64,000 bases of DNA. Origin: Cognatundibacterium squillarum. GTDB lineage: Bacteria; Pseudomonadota; Gammaproteobacteria; Burkholderiales; Burkholderiaceae_D. Each line of letters starts with the position of its first letter. The first letter of the stretch is position 1. Under the pieces are notes generated by a model. It ran no database searches, was not told the origin of the DNA, and saw only the letters and a program-made list of their open reading frames with translations. Shown piece after piece: positions 20,938 to 29,840 of the stretch. The position numbers and the translations under genes are program-made. The stretch covers positions 310,001 to 374,000 of the forward strand of contig NZ_BMYU01000002.1 of NCBI RefSeq assembly GCF_014652435.1, written 5' to 3'.

Positions 20938-21639
20938 ATGCGATTAAAAACACTCTTGGCAAGTGCCAGCTTAATGTTTGCCACACATGCCGGTGCGAGC
21001 ACCATTAGGCAAGTAAAGCTGACCTGCCCGGTTGGCGGCGAAAAATTCGAAACAGTCCTGGCAGGCTCGGGGACTTCGTACGGGCAGAATCTGGATTTTC
21101 GGCATTACGGCCCCATTATCTCGCCCTGGCCGGTTGCCCGTTGCCCGTCTAATGGATTCATTATCTACAAGGACGAATTTACGAATGAAGAACTGGCGCA
21201 ACTCAAACCTTTCGTCGCCAGCGACCGGTATCAACAGATGGCAAAACGCCATACAAACTATTACCTCATTGCGCAGTTGCTGAAATACATGAATGACTCG
21301 CCAGAAGCGATTGCCGATGCGTTGCTGAAAGCGAGCTGGGAAGCGGATGACAAACGATATCCGGCCTACGCAGAAGAAGCGCTGAATGCGTTCCTGCAAC
21401 TCGAACAGATTGCAGCGAAGGATGACAGAGAACGTATATTCCGTCAGTTGATTGCAGGTGAGCTCGAGCGTCGTTTGCAACGATGGGAAGCGGCTGAGGC
21501 GCGCTTTAAGACCCTTATCAGTGATCCTGCTCTGGAAAATCAAGAGCGTGCGATTGTTGAGTTGCAGTTACACCTGGTTAAAACCCGTATTTCCAGTACG
21601 CAACGCGTACCAACATTAGAAAATAAGAAGCAAAAATAG
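20938..21639 (+). CDS. Exported protein of unknown function (DUF2225-like)
   Basis: A 233-residue protein with a signal peptide (MRLKTLLASASLMFATHAGA). The mature start VKLTCPVGGEKFETVLAGSG resembles the cysteine-containing N-terminus of DUF2225 proteins, with another cysteine in ARCPSNGF that could form a metal or disulfide pair. The rest is helical (about 80-220) and TPR-like in feel. AAGGAA precedes the ATG. It could be co-transcribed with the DUF4291 gene. No function can be assigned. Confidence 0.75.
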   Translation: MRLKTLLASASLMFATHAGASTIRQVKLTCPVGGEKFETVLAGSGTSYGQNLDFRHYGPIISPWPVARCPSNGFIIYKDEFTNEELAQLKPFVASDRYQQMAKRHTNYYLIAQLLKYMNDSPEAIADALLKASWEADDKRYPAYAEEALNAFLQLEQIAAKDDRERIFRQLIAGELERRLQRWEAAEARFKTLISDPALENQERAIVELQLHLVKTRISSTQRVPTLENKKQK

Positions 21640-21728
21640 GTACTGACTGCACAACTACCCTGATTTGCCGGGCACGCCGGATATTGTCCGAAGACCAAAA
21701 ACTCGTTTCGGAAGCCCGAAAATGCCCC

Positions 21729-21815
21729 AAATGCGGTGTTCAGCACAGCTATCCGGCGGTCGTCGGCAGAAAGTCCGGCTCTCCGGAAATGGCAAATGAC
21801 GACTTTTGCACAATA
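21729..21815 (+). repeat. Dispersed 86-bp intergenic repeat, copy C
   Basis: One of the best-preserved copies: all blocks and the TCCGGCTCTCCGGA hairpin are intact. It lies 89 bases after the stop of the upstream exported-protein gene, in a 672-base gap. Confidence 0.9.
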
Positions 21816-21928
21816 CCGGGCACTGACAGGACACCTTCACAGGGGTTTCAACTTGCCGCATCTGCTGCATGGTGGCTGCGGACGGAAGACAGAGCGCAGA
21901 TGACTCAGCGCGCTTCTGGCGGCAGCTT

Positions 21929-21952
21929 CCTGTGCTGAACACCGCGCATTTA
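21929..21952 (-). repeat. Inverted fragment of the 86-bp repeat
   Basis: The minus strand carries AAATGCGCGGTGTTCAGCACAG, the first block of the family with two extra bases. It faces copy C about 115 bases away, so the two could form a large inverted structure. Similarity stops after this block. Confidence 0.55.
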
Positions 21953-22199
21953 TGAGGCTATCCATCAGCGTTAATCTGACACGCCACACCGGTCTTTACA
22001 GTTAACAGGCGGCTGAATAGCTGCTGTCCGGTCTGACAAAGTCATTTCTCGCGTTCTGCATCCGCTCAAACACCCGATTTATTAGCGAAATTTCATTGTA
22101 AATAAGCGAAATTGCATGAAGTTTTGATCATTCCCGCTGAAGTGGTGCGGATTTTCACATGAAAGTGGCTGAATTTCGCAACACCGCATTTCTTGTTGT

Positions 22200-22229
22200 T
22201 TGACATTAGATGTCATATATCTGTACACT
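22200..22229 (+). promoter_or_regulatory. Porin promoter with candidate NanR operator
   Basis: TTGACA at 22200-22205 and TACACT at 22224-22229, 18 bases apart, form a plausible sigma-70 promoter 83 bases before the porin start. The spacer contains a 20-base element (22207-22226, core AGATGTCATATATCTG) that recurs with 3 mismatches upstream of the leaderless nanM gene at 45356-45375. TGACAT and ATGTCA also form an inverted repeat here. Shared occurrence in the two halves of the sialic-acid locus suggests a NanR operator. Confidence 0.5.
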
Positions 22230-22311
22230 GGTTTCACAGTTTGCTGCTGCAGGCCGGGCCGGAGACTGAATATCACCAAAAATCAAGACAACTGAACCTA
22301 GAGGAATGACC

Positions 22312-23448
22312 ATGAATCTGAAGCGTAAGCTGATTTGCAGCAGTATCCTTGCACTGAGTTCCACATCCGCGCTGGCAGCGGATCTGAATTTGCCGTTCAC
22401 TGTATTTGGCCAGTTTGAGTATTCGATCAGCGACCGCGCCGGTATCAAGGAGCAAGGTGACAATCAGCACCGCCAGCGCAGCCATCCGGGCTTGTTGCTG
22501 GAACTGGGCAGTCAGCTGCCGCTGAAAACCAGCAGCTTCACTACCGAGATTTTTGTATCGACCAAGCTGGTGTCCGGCGATGCGAACCCGAGCTGGACCA
22601 ATTCTGTTGGTAACCGCGAAGCCTGGGGCGCGCTGAACAGTAATGAATTCGGTAAATTCCGCTTCGGTCGTCAGTGGGTGGATACTTATATCAACATCAT
22701 GGACCCGTATGCTTCCGGCGGTAACATCGGTGAAATGAGTGAACTGGGCACTGGTGTTGCCAAAGGCTATCCGGCAGGTCTGACCCGTATTTCGAATGCG
22801 ATCTGGGCAGACAATTCCCTGACCTACACCAGCCCGAAACTGGCAGGCACCACTACCATCCGCGGTCAGTATTACTGGAATGGTGTCAGCTTCAATGATG
22901 AGACACTGGCTTCCGGCACAGCACCGAACGTTGCGCCAAATACCAAAGGTGCAAACGGTTATGTGCTGGCTGCACGCTACGAAATTCCGGCGGTACGTAT
23001 CGACGCCAGCTTTGGCGGTCAGAAGCAAAATCTCAGCGGCGCGAAAGCGACTGACGGCGTGGTGATTGGCAACGGCGTGTATGACACCACACAACTGGCG
23101 CTGGGCGCGATGGTGCCTGTCGGTGATCATAAAGTCCGTTTCCTGATCAATCAGGATAAAACCAAGCTGCCATCCGGTAATACAGTAAAAGATACCGAGC
23201 TGATTCTGGGGGCGCACGTTGCGGTGACACCGGCTTTCCATCTGCGCCCTGTCTACATCAATCATAAGGTTGACGGCATCGGTGCAAACACAGCGGACTT
23301 CCAGCAAGTACGTGTGGAACTGGGTTACAAGTTCAATATCGGCGAAAAGCATGGCGCTACGACATTGTGGGCGCGTCCTATGTACCGCAAATGGGCAACC
23401 GGCGAAAAATTCACCGAACTGCGCGTTGGCTTTACCAGCAACTTCTGA
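22312..23448 (+). CDS. Outer-membrane porin, probably for sialic acid or oligosaccharide
   Basis: A 378-residue beta-barrel protein of the Gram-negative trimeric porin type. It has a signal peptide ending ALA, then AADLNLPFTVFGQFEYSISDRAG, alternating amphipathic strands throughout, the loop motif KFRFGRQWVDTY and a final aromatic FTSNF that signals outer-membrane assembly. AGAGGA places the start at 22312. It is the first gene of the plus-strand nan cluster, so a role like E. coli NanC (a much smaller, unrelated 12-strand channel) is inferred from context and the shared operator, not from sequence family. Confidence 0.85.
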   Translation: MNLKRKLICSSILALSSTSALAADLNLPFTVFGQFEYSISDRAGIKEQGDNQHRQRSHPGLLLELGSQLPLKTSSFTTEIFVSTKLVSGDANPSWTNSVGNREAWGALNSNEFGKFRFGRQWVDTYINIMDPYASGGNIGEMSELGTGVAKGYPAGLTRISNAIWADNSLTYTSPKLAGTTTIRGQYYWNGVSFNDETLASGTAPNVAPNTKGANGYVLAARYEIPAVRIDASFGGQKQNLSGAKATDGVVIGNGVYDTTQLALGAMVPVGDHKVRFLINQDKTKLPSGNTVKDTELILGAHVAVTPAFHLRPVYINHKVDGIGANTADFQQVRVELGYKFNIGEKHGATTLWARPMYRKWATGEKFTELRVGFTSNF

Positions 23449-23456
23449 TGCATGCG

Positions 23457-23480
23457 GCGGAGCGCAGGAATGCGCTCCGC
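23457..23480 (+). terminator. Hairpin between porin and nanM
   Basis: GCGGAGCGCA and its exact complement flank a GGAA tetraloop right after the porin stop. The T run after it is weak, so it may attenuate or stabilise the porin message rather than fully stop transcription. Confidence 0.55.
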
Positions 23481-23587
23481 ATGTTTAAAAGCATCAGGAT
23501 GATCGCGTTTTGCTATTGATCGTTTTCGGCTGATCTTTTCTGTTCGCAATTTTCTGTTGATTGCTGTTTCCTGTGGAGATGAACGCA

Positions 23588-24739
23588 ATGAAGAAAGTAT
23601 TTCTGAGCACTGTGCTCGCCGCTGTGCTGTTGCAAACTGCCCTGCCCGCACTGGCAGATGGCACACGCTATCCGGCCTTTCCGGTAGCGGCAAAAATGAC
23701 TGCCGGCGCAAAAGCCGGCAATGTGATCTATGTGGGTCTGGGTACCGCCGGGAAAGCCTGGTACAAACTGGATTTGTCTGACAAAGATGCCAAATGGACG
23801 GCACTGGCCGAGTTTCCGGATCAGCCGCGTGATGCAGCAACGACCGTTACTGTGGGCGACGCCATCTATGTCTTCGCTGGTCAGGGCAAAGCTGATCCGG
23901 CGGATAAACATTTGCAAATGTTTGATACGGTCTACCGTTATCTGATCAAAGAAGACCGCTGGGAAAAACTCCCTACCCGCACACCGGTCGGTTTGCTGGC
24001 CAGCTCTGCTGTTGTCAGTAAAGAGGAAGTGATTTTCTTTGGCGGTGTGAATCAGCAAATTTTTAACGGCTATTTCCTCGATTATTTCGTGCATTCTGGC
24101 GGCCAGAAAGAAAAGCAGGATGCAGTGGCGCAGCATTACTTCGATCGCAAACCGGCGGATTATCTGTTTAACCGGTATGTGCTTGCGTATAACACGGTCA
24201 CTAACCAGTGGCGCTTTGTCGGTATTGATCCGAATCCCGGTACCGTAGGCGCGGCACTGGCGGTCAGCGGCAACACCATCACCATTACCGGTGGCGAAAT
24301 CAAACCGGGTCTGCGTTCACGCGAAAGCAAAACCGTGGTTCTGAAAGACGGCAAGCTGGAATGGAAAGCGCAGCAGACGCTGCCATCTGTCTCAGCGACC
24401 GAAGCACAGGAAGGCCCTGCCGGTGCATTTGCCGGTTACGCGCAGGGTACGCTGCTGGTCGCGGGCGGTGCGAACTTCCCCGGTGCATGGAAGCAATTCA
24501 GCGCCGGTGAAAACTTTGCGCATAAAGGTTTGAAGAAAACCTGGCGTGATGAAATCTACAGCTACAGCAAAGGCCAGTGGAAACTGGCTGGCAAACTGCC
24601 GGTGGCTCTGGGTTACGGCTCGGCATTTCAGCTGGATGAAGGCGTGCTGATTGTCGGCGGCGAGCTGCAAGGCGGTGCTGCCAGTGCAGATGTATTTCTG
24701 CTGCGTATGAAAGACAAGCAAGTCGAGATCGTTCGTTAA
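23588..24739 (+). CDS. nanM: Exported N-acetylneuraminate epimerase (mutarotase) NanM
   Basis: A 383-residue protein with a signal peptide (LAAVLLQTALPALA) followed by a six-bladed kelch-type propeller starting YPAFPVAAKMTAGAKAG. NanM speeds conversion of alpha- to beta-sialic acid in the periplasm, which helps uptake of the form released by sialidases. Family hallmarks seen: VYVGLGTAGKAWYKLDL-type first blade, ITGGEIKPGLRS, and VAGGANFPGAWKQF. GGAGATG precedes the start. A paralogue without signal peptide lies at 44237-45298. Confidence 0.93.
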   Translation: MKKVFLSTVLAAVLLQTALPALADGTRYPAFPVAAKMTAGAKAGNVIYVGLGTAGKAWYKLDLSDKDAKWTALAEFPDQPRDAATTVTVGDAIYVFAGQGKADPADKHLQMFDTVYRYLIKEDRWEKLPTRTPVGLLASSAVVSKEEVIFFGGVNQQIFNGYFLDYFVHSGGQKEKQDAVAQHYFDRKPADYLFNRYVLAYNTVTNQWRFVGIDPNPGTVGAALAVSGNTITITGGEIKPGLRSRESKTVVLKDGKLEWKAQQTLPSVSATEAQEGPAGAFAGYAQGTLLVAGGANFPGAWKQFSAGENFAHKGLKKTWRDEIYSYSKGQWKLAGKLPVALGYGSAFQLDEGVLIVGGELQGGAASADVFLLRMKDKQVEIVR

Positions 24740-24795
24740 ACCGTCGCTCCGGCTTGTTGTTGAAGAACCCAAAGTAGGTTGGGTGCTGCGAGTTT

Positions 24796-24835
24796 CGTGG
24801 TGCGTGATGCAACGCACACGCACCACGTCTTTTTC
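24796..24835 (+). terminator. Intrinsic terminator after nanM
   Basis: An 11-base stem (CGTGGTGCGTG and its complement) with a 10-base loop, followed by TCTTTTTC. It lies between the exported nanM gene and nagA, so nagA probably depends on readthrough or its own promoter. Confidence 0.75.
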
Positions 24836-24873
24836 TGCGCACCCGTTTTTGAATTTTCAGATTCTTTCCCGTT

Positions 24874-25980
24874 ATGCGTACCATCGAAGGCAATCTCTAT
24901 ACCCGTGAGGGAATGCTACCCGGCCGCTTACACACCGGCGCAGACGGCCGCATTACCGGCATTACCCGCTTACCGGCGGATCAGGTACCGGACCGTCTGA
25001 TATTGCCCGGCTTTATTGATCTGCATGTCCACGGCGGCGGCGGTGCAGATCTGATGGAAGGCGCGGATGCCGCGCATATCCTCAGCCGCACCCATGCCCG
25101 CTTCGGTACGACCTCGCTGGTGGCAACCACAGTCAGCGCTGCGCATGAAGATCTGAAAAAGGTGCTGACTGCTATTGCGCCTTTATGCGATACGCGACAT
25201 CCGCAAAGCGCCCGGATTCTCGGTGTGCATCTGGAAGGACCTTATCTGAACCGCGTCAAACTCGGCGCGCAGCCGGATCAGATTCAGCATGCAGATGCCA
25301 GTCGTATCCGTGAATTATGTGAACTGGCGCCGATCCGGATTCTGACACTGGCGCCGGAAATGCTGAGCAATCAAGCCTTACTGCAAGAACTGAGCACCGC
25401 CGGTATCCGTCTGCAAATCGGACACAGCAACGGCAGTTACGAACAAGGCAAACGTGCGCTGGAACAAGGTGTCAGTGGCTTTACCCATTTATTTAACGCG
25501 ATGAGCGGCTTGCATCATCGCGAACCCGGCATGGTTGGCGCAGCGCTGGCACATGCCGAATACGCAGAAATTATTCCTGACCTGCTGCATGTGCATCCCG
25601 GTGCGGTACTGGCAGCCTTACGCAGTATTCCCGGCCTGTACGGCGTCAGCGATGCGACAGCTGCAACCGGTATGCCGGACGGTACCTATCTGCTTGGCAG
25701 CCATCAGGTCCACAAATGCATGGGCGGTGTGCGTCTGAAAGACGGCACGCTGGCCGGTTCCTGCCTGACGATGGATCAGGCCTTACGCAATCTGGTGAAA
25801 ATCGGTCTGCCTTTGCAAACAGCATCGGATTGCCTGTCTTTGCGTCCTGCCCGTTATCTGGGTCTGACTGACCGGGGCCAGCTGGCTGCCGGCATGATGG
25901 CTGATCTGGTGGTGCTGGACAACGATTTAAAGATCCGGCAAGTCTGGGTCGAAGGAGAAAACATTGAGCTCACTGCTTAA
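24874..25980 (+). CDS. nagA: N-acetylglucosamine-6-phosphate deacetylase NagA
   Basis: A 368-residue cytoplasmic metal-dependent hydrolase that converts GlcNAc-6-phosphate to glucosamine-6-phosphate. The amidohydrolase metal motif is DLHVHGGGGADLMEG; the metal-binding glutamate is in HLEGPYLN; substrate-binding histidines are in LQIGHSNGSY and THLFNAMSGLHHREPG; the catalytic aspartate is in YGVSDATAATGMPDG. All key residues are present. Its stop codon overlaps the next gene by 17 bases. It provides the step after NanE in sialic-acid catabolism and also serves GlcNAc use. Confidence 0.96.
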   Translation: MRTIEGNLYTREGMLPGRLHTGADGRITGITRLPADQVPDRLILPGFIDLHVHGGGGADLMEGADAAHILSRTHARFGTTSLVATTVSAAHEDLKKVLTAIAPLCDTRHPQSARILGVHLEGPYLNRVKLGAQPDQIQHADASRIRELCELAPIRILTLAPEMLSNQALLQELSTAGIRLQIGHSNGSYEQGKRALEQGVSGFTHLFNAMSGLHHREPGMVGAALAHAEYAEIIPDLLHVHPGAVLAALRSIPGLYGVSDATAATGMPDGTYLLGSHQVHKCMGGVRLKDGTLAGSCLTMDQALRNLVKIGLPLQTASDCLSLRPARYLGLTDRGQLAAGMMADLVVLDNDLKIRQVWVEGENIELTA

Positions 25981-26986
25981 ACAAGAGGCGCTGAGTGCGC
26001 CGGATGTGGTGCAGTTTCAGGGAGAAACGGCCAGCGAAGCACTGCGCGATTTGTGCGCTGCCTACCATCAGTGCCCGCCCTGTTACCTGATCACGATTGC
26101 ACGCGGCAGCTCTGATCATGCTGCTGCCTACTTTGCCTATCTGGCGATGCTGAAACTGAAGCGTCCCGTGTTATCGCTGCCGCCTTCCCTGCTGACGCTG
26201 CATCAGACCCAGTTTCCGGTGCAAAAGCAATGGGCGTTTGCGATTTCTCAATCCGGCGCCAGTCCGGATCTGATCACCAGCATCAGCCAGTTACGTCAGC
26301 AAGGCGCACGCACAGTCAGTCTGACGAATCTGCCGCATTCCGCACTGGAGCAAGTTGCGGAGTGGCATATCCCTTTATGTGCCGGCGTGGAACAAAGCGT
26401 GGCCGCCAGTAAGAGCTTTATTGCATCGCTGACAGCAACAGCGCGGTTTGTGGCCTATGCCAGCGACGATGCCAGCCTGATCAATGCCTTGCAAACGTTG
26501 CCGGAAAAACTGAAAGCAGCCTGTCAGCAAGACTGGTCTGCGGCAATCAGCGAATTACGTCAGGCCGATAAAGCCTATGTGATAGGACGCGGCCTCAGCG
26601 AACCGGTGGCCCGTGAATGTGCGCTGAAGCTGAAAGAAACCTGCGGCATTCAGGCGGAAGCATTTTCCAGTGCTGAGGTCAGGCACGGCCCTATGCAGGT
26701 GATACAGCCGGGCTATCCGGTACTGGTACTGGCTCTGCGCGGTCCTGAACAAGCGGGATGCCTGCAGTTTGCCCGAGATATGCGCGAACGCGGCGCACGG
26801 GTGTTACTGGCAGCGCCGGATGATATTGCAGAACGCGATCTGACAGTGACCTGCACCGATGATGCCCATCTTGACCCTGTCTCTGCAGTACAGAGCTTTT
26901 ATCTGATGGTGGAACAACTGGCCCGCGAACGTGGTATGGACCCGGATGCACCAGCCTATCTGAAAAAAATTACCAAGACCGTCTGA
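25964..26986 (+). CDS. SIS-domain aminosugar-phosphate deaminase (NagB-II type)
   Basis: A 340-residue protein with two SIS domains (about 35-175 and 190-330), like the C-terminal half of GlmS without the glutaminase part. Sugar-phosphate loops are seen as IARGSSDHAA, ISQSGASPDL and SKSFIASL. Proteins like this next to nagA act as glucosamine-6-phosphate deaminases (NagB-II), replacing the unrelated NagB. GAAGGAG five bases before a TTG at 25964 makes that the start; no ATG or GTG fits. It would yield fructose-6-phosphate and ammonia, the last step of the route. Confidence 0.9.
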   Translation: MSSLLKQEALSAPDVVQFQGETASEALRDLCAAYHQCPPCYLITIARGSSDHAAAYFAYLAMLKLKRPVLSLPPSLLTLHQTQFPVQKQWAFAISQSGASPDLITSISQLRQQGARTVSLTNLPHSALEQVAEWHIPLCAGVEQSVAASKSFIASLTATARFVAYASDDASLINALQTLPEKLKAACQQDWSAAISELRQADKAYVIGRGLSEPVARECALKLKETCGIQAEAFSSAEVRHGPMQVIQPGYPVLVLALRGPEQAGCLQFARDMRERGARVLLAAPDDIAERDLTVTCTDDAHLDPVSAVQSFYLMVEQLARERGMDPDAPAYLKKITKTV

Positions 26987-27238
26987 AACGGCTTGACGGG
27001 CAAATCGCAACAGCGAATTTGCCTGCTTCTCCCGCGACACACCAACCGTTAGCAAAATCATCAACCCATGCAGCATATGCGGTTTGAGCGGATGCTCTGT
27101 TTGCGCCATACAACGAAAACAGATTTTGCTGACAACAAAATGCACAGAATTTTGTCCTTTGCCCATCAGGACAATATCGCTGTACGGAGGTATGGGCTAT
27201 ACCTAACGCATCCCGCAAGTCAGGGGGAGGAGACAATA

Positions 27239-28387
27239 ATGAAATTTCAGATGAGTATTCCGGCAATCGCCGTATTCTTTGCAACAGCCAGCATCAGCCT
27301 GAATGCCAGCGCCGGGATTCCGGCCAGCACACCATTTCCGGCATCGGATGCCAGCTACGGCTGCTACCGCATTCCGGCGACCGTTACATTGCCGAATGGT
27401 CATGTACTGGCGTTCAGCGAAGGCCGTCCTTCCGGTTGCGCCGATTTTGGCAATATTCAGATCGTCATGAAACGCAGTACAGACGGCGGTACAACATGGT
27501 CTGCACAAACCGTCGTTGCGCGTAACGGCACAGTGCAGGCTGGAAATCCCGTGCCTTTGCTGGACATGAAAGATCCGCGCTATCCGAACGGCCGTTTGTT
27601 TTTGTTTTATAACACCGGCAATGTGTCAGAAAGCACGCTGCGTAATGGCGGGAAAGGCTCTCGCGAGCAATATGTCATCACGTCCACCGACAATGGTTTG
27701 ACCTGGGATACGCCGCGCAATATCACAGCACAAACGGCAAAAATGGCGCAGGCACCGTATAACGATCCGGCAGGCTGGCGCACGCTGGCAATGGGACCGG
27801 GTCACGGTTTGCAACACTCCAGCGGACGTCTGATCGTGCCGGGTAATTTCACTGCAGGTCCGCCGCTTGCAGGTTTTGCCGACGGTCGCGCTTACGTGTT
27901 TTACAGCGATGATCACGGCGACACATTCAAAATCGGCAATCCTGCCTCCTATCCGGGCGCGAATGAATCCACAGCCGCAGAGCTCAGCGACACGATGGTG
28001 ATGCTGAACAGCCGCGATCAGAGTGGCACCAGCAAACGCCGTATCGTTGCAAACAGTGCTGATGGCGGCCAGAATTTTGCTACGGCTGCACCGGATCAGA
28101 ATCTGATTGATCCTGTATGCGAAGGCAGCCTGCTGAATATTGTCTGGAACGGTAAAAAATATCTGCTGCACGCGAATCCGGCCTCCACCACCAGCCGCTC
28201 TAACCTGACCATACGCGCCAGCGCCGACGATGGCAAAACCTGGCCCTACTCCATCCTGATCACGTCCGGCGCTTCCGCATACAGCGATCTGACACTGGTG
28301 GATGCCAACAATGTCGGCATCATCTATGAGAACGGTGGCAACGGTATCCGCTTCATGCGCCTGCCTTTAAACATGATTATTAAGTAA
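27239..28387 (+). CDS. Secreted exo-alpha-sialidase 1
   Basis: A 382-residue sialidase of the GH33 type, which releases terminal sialic acid from glycoconjugates. A signal peptide ends ASA-GIPAS. The RIP motif with the first arginine of the catalytic triad is in YGCYRIPATV. Asp-boxes occur as STDGGTTW, STDNGLTW, SADDGKTW and degenerate forms (YSDDHGDTF, SADGGQNF). The active-site glutamate region is ESTAAELSDTMVMLNSRDQSG. GGAGGAG precedes the ATG. An intrinsic terminator follows, then a close paralogue; by eye the two share most of their mature sequence. Confidence 0.94.
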   Translation: MKFQMSIPAIAVFFATASISLNASAGIPASTPFPASDASYGCYRIPATVTLPNGHVLAFSEGRPSGCADFGNIQIVMKRSTDGGTTWSAQTVVARNGTVQAGNPVPLLDMKDPRYPNGRLFLFYNTGNVSESTLRNGGKGSREQYVITSTDNGLTWDTPRNITAQTAKMAQAPYNDPAGWRTLAMGPGHGLQHSSGRLIVPGNFTAGPPLAGFADGRAYVFYSDDHGDTFKIGNPASYPGANESTAAELSDTMVMLNSRDQSGTSKRRIVANSADGGQNFATAAPDQNLIDPVCEGSLLNIVWNGKKYLLHANPASTTSRSNLTIRASADDGKTWPYSILITSGASAYSDLTLVDANNVGIIYENGGNGIRFMRLPLNMIIK

Positions 28388-28431
28388 TCACCTGTTTTTT
28401 CCTTTTACCCCCAACTTCTCCAAAGTGGGTT

Positions 28432-28468
28432 ACGGACAAAGCTTGACTGGGCTTTGTCCGTTTTTTTA
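28432..28468 (+). terminator. Intrinsic terminator after sialidase 1
   Basis: An 11-base stem (ACGGACAAAGC and complement) with an 8-base loop and a run of seven T. It is identical, with about 20 bases upstream, to the terminator after sialidase 2. Confidence 0.92.
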
Positions 28469-28552
28469 TTCAAAAATGGATACTGCACGTTAGTACAATA
28501 TCCGCTGATCGGCGTTTCCTGTATAAACTGGTTTTTTAGTTTTGATACCCAC

Positions 28553-29764
28553 ATGAAAATCAGATCAGTCACCATCTCCCTTACTGCAGCTATTCTGTGT
28601 GCTTGCGGTGGCGGGAGCAGCAATAATCCTGTTCCTGTTGATACCGGGAGCGGTAACTCTTCTGCTGGCGGGAATCAGCAAGTCGCCCTGACCGCGCTCA
28701 GCAGCACCCCATTTCCGGCATCAGATGCGAATTATGGCTGCTACCGGATCCCTGCCATCATACGCATGCCGAACGGCGATATTCTTGCATTCAGCGAAGG
28801 ACGCCCTGCAGGTTGTGCTGATTATGGCAATATTCAGATTGTTATGAAGCGCAGCACTGATGCCGGCGCAAGCTGGTCCGAGCAGGTCGTGGTGGCACGC
28901 AACGCCAGTAAGCAGGCTGGCAATGCCGTTCCTTTACTGGACACGAAAGATCCGCGCTTTCCCGGTGGCAGGCTGTTTCTCTTCTATAACACCGGAAATG
29001 CGCCGGAATCCACTATACGCAACGGTGGAGCCGGTCTGCGCGAGCAATATGTTATTTCCAGCACAGATAACGGACAAAGCTGGAGCACCCCACGAAATAT
29101 CACCAGTCAGACCGCAAAAATCGGCGCAGCACCATATAACAATGCGGCAGACTGGCGTACCCTGGCCATGGGCCCCGGACACGGCTTAATGCACTCCGGC
29201 GGCAGACTGGTCATACCCGGCAATTTCACCGCTGGCCCACCGCTGGCGGCCTATGCTGACAACCGTGCCTATGTATTTTACAGCGATGATCACGGCGACA
29301 GTTTTAAGATAGGAGAACCTTCAGCTTATCCGGGCGCTAATGAAACGACTGCTGCAGAACTCAGTGATGGCAAAGTCATGCTGAACAGTCGTGACCAGAG
29401 CGGTGCCAGCCGTCGCCGTATCGTCGCAGTCAGCAGCGATGGCGGTGCGAATTTCGGAACCGCCATGCCCGACAGCACTTTGCCCGACCCGGTATGTGAG
29501 GGCAGCTTACTCAATATCGTCTGGCAGGGGAAAAAATATCTGGCGTTTTCGAATCCGGCCAGTACCTCGGGCCGGAACCGTCTGACCATCAGAATCAGCC
29601 CCGACGATGGTAAAAGCTGGCCTTACAGCATGCTCGTAACCGCAGATGCCTCCGCCTACAGCGATTTAACGCTGGTCGACCCGAATACCATTGGTGTTAT
29701 TTACGAAAATGGCAGTAACGGTATCCGTTTCATGCGTGTGCCACTGAACTCAATCATTAAGTAA
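28553..29764 (+). CDS. Lipoprotein exo-alpha-sialidase 2
   Basis: A 403-residue paralogue of the preceding sialidase with the same RIP motif (YGCYRIPAII), Asp-boxes (STDAGASW, STDNGQSW, SPDDGKSW) and ELSDGKVMLNSRDQSG. It differs at the N-terminus: ISLTAAILCAC is a lipobox-like signal, followed by a Gly/Ser/Asn linker of about 30 residues. This predicts a lipid-anchored enzyme at the outer membrane, whereas the first enzyme is released. The gene has its own promoter-sized upstream gap and the same terminator as its twin, which suggests tandem duplication of the whole unit. Confidence 0.92.
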   Translation: MKIRSVTISLTAAILCACGGGSSNNPVPVDTGSGNSSAGGNQQVALTALSSTPFPASDANYGCYRIPAIIRMPNGDILAFSEGRPAGCADYGNIQIVMKRSTDAGASWSEQVVVARNASKQAGNAVPLLDTKDPRFPGGRLFLFYNTGNAPESTIRNGGAGLREQYVISSTDNGQSWSTPRNITSQTAKIGAAPYNNAADWRTLAMGPGHGLMHSGGRLVIPGNFTAGPPLAAYADNRAYVFYSDDHGDSFKIGEPSAYPGANETTAAELSDGKVMLNSRDQSGASRRRIVAVSSDGGANFGTAMPDSTLPDPVCEGSLLNIVWQGKKYLAFSNPASTSGRNRLTIRISPDDGKSWPYSMLVTADASAYSDLTLVDPNTIGVIYENGSNGIRFMRVPLNSIIK

Positions 29765-29796
29765 TTTTTTTGCCTCCAACTTCTCCAAAGTGGGTT

Positions 29797-29833
29797 ACGG
29801 ACAAAGCTTGACTGGGCTTTGTCCGTTTTTTTA
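29797..29833 (+). terminator. Intrinsic terminator after sialidase 2
   Basis: Same stem, loop and T run as the terminator at 28432-28468, a trace of the duplication that produced the two sialidase genes. Confidence 0.92.
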
Positions 29834-29840
29834 TTTGTGC

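Noticed and set aside
21684..21938. Peptide KCGVQHS... encoded in the 86-bp repeats
   Set aside because: The frame is open in several copies but broken by stops in copies B and D, has no consistent start or ribosome site, and the hairpin rather than the peptide is conserved.
22273..23352. Long minus-strand frame (359 codons) opposite the porin gene
   Set aside because: It mirrors the codon structure of the porin, is rich in Cys, His and Arg as antisense frames are, and has no ribosome site.
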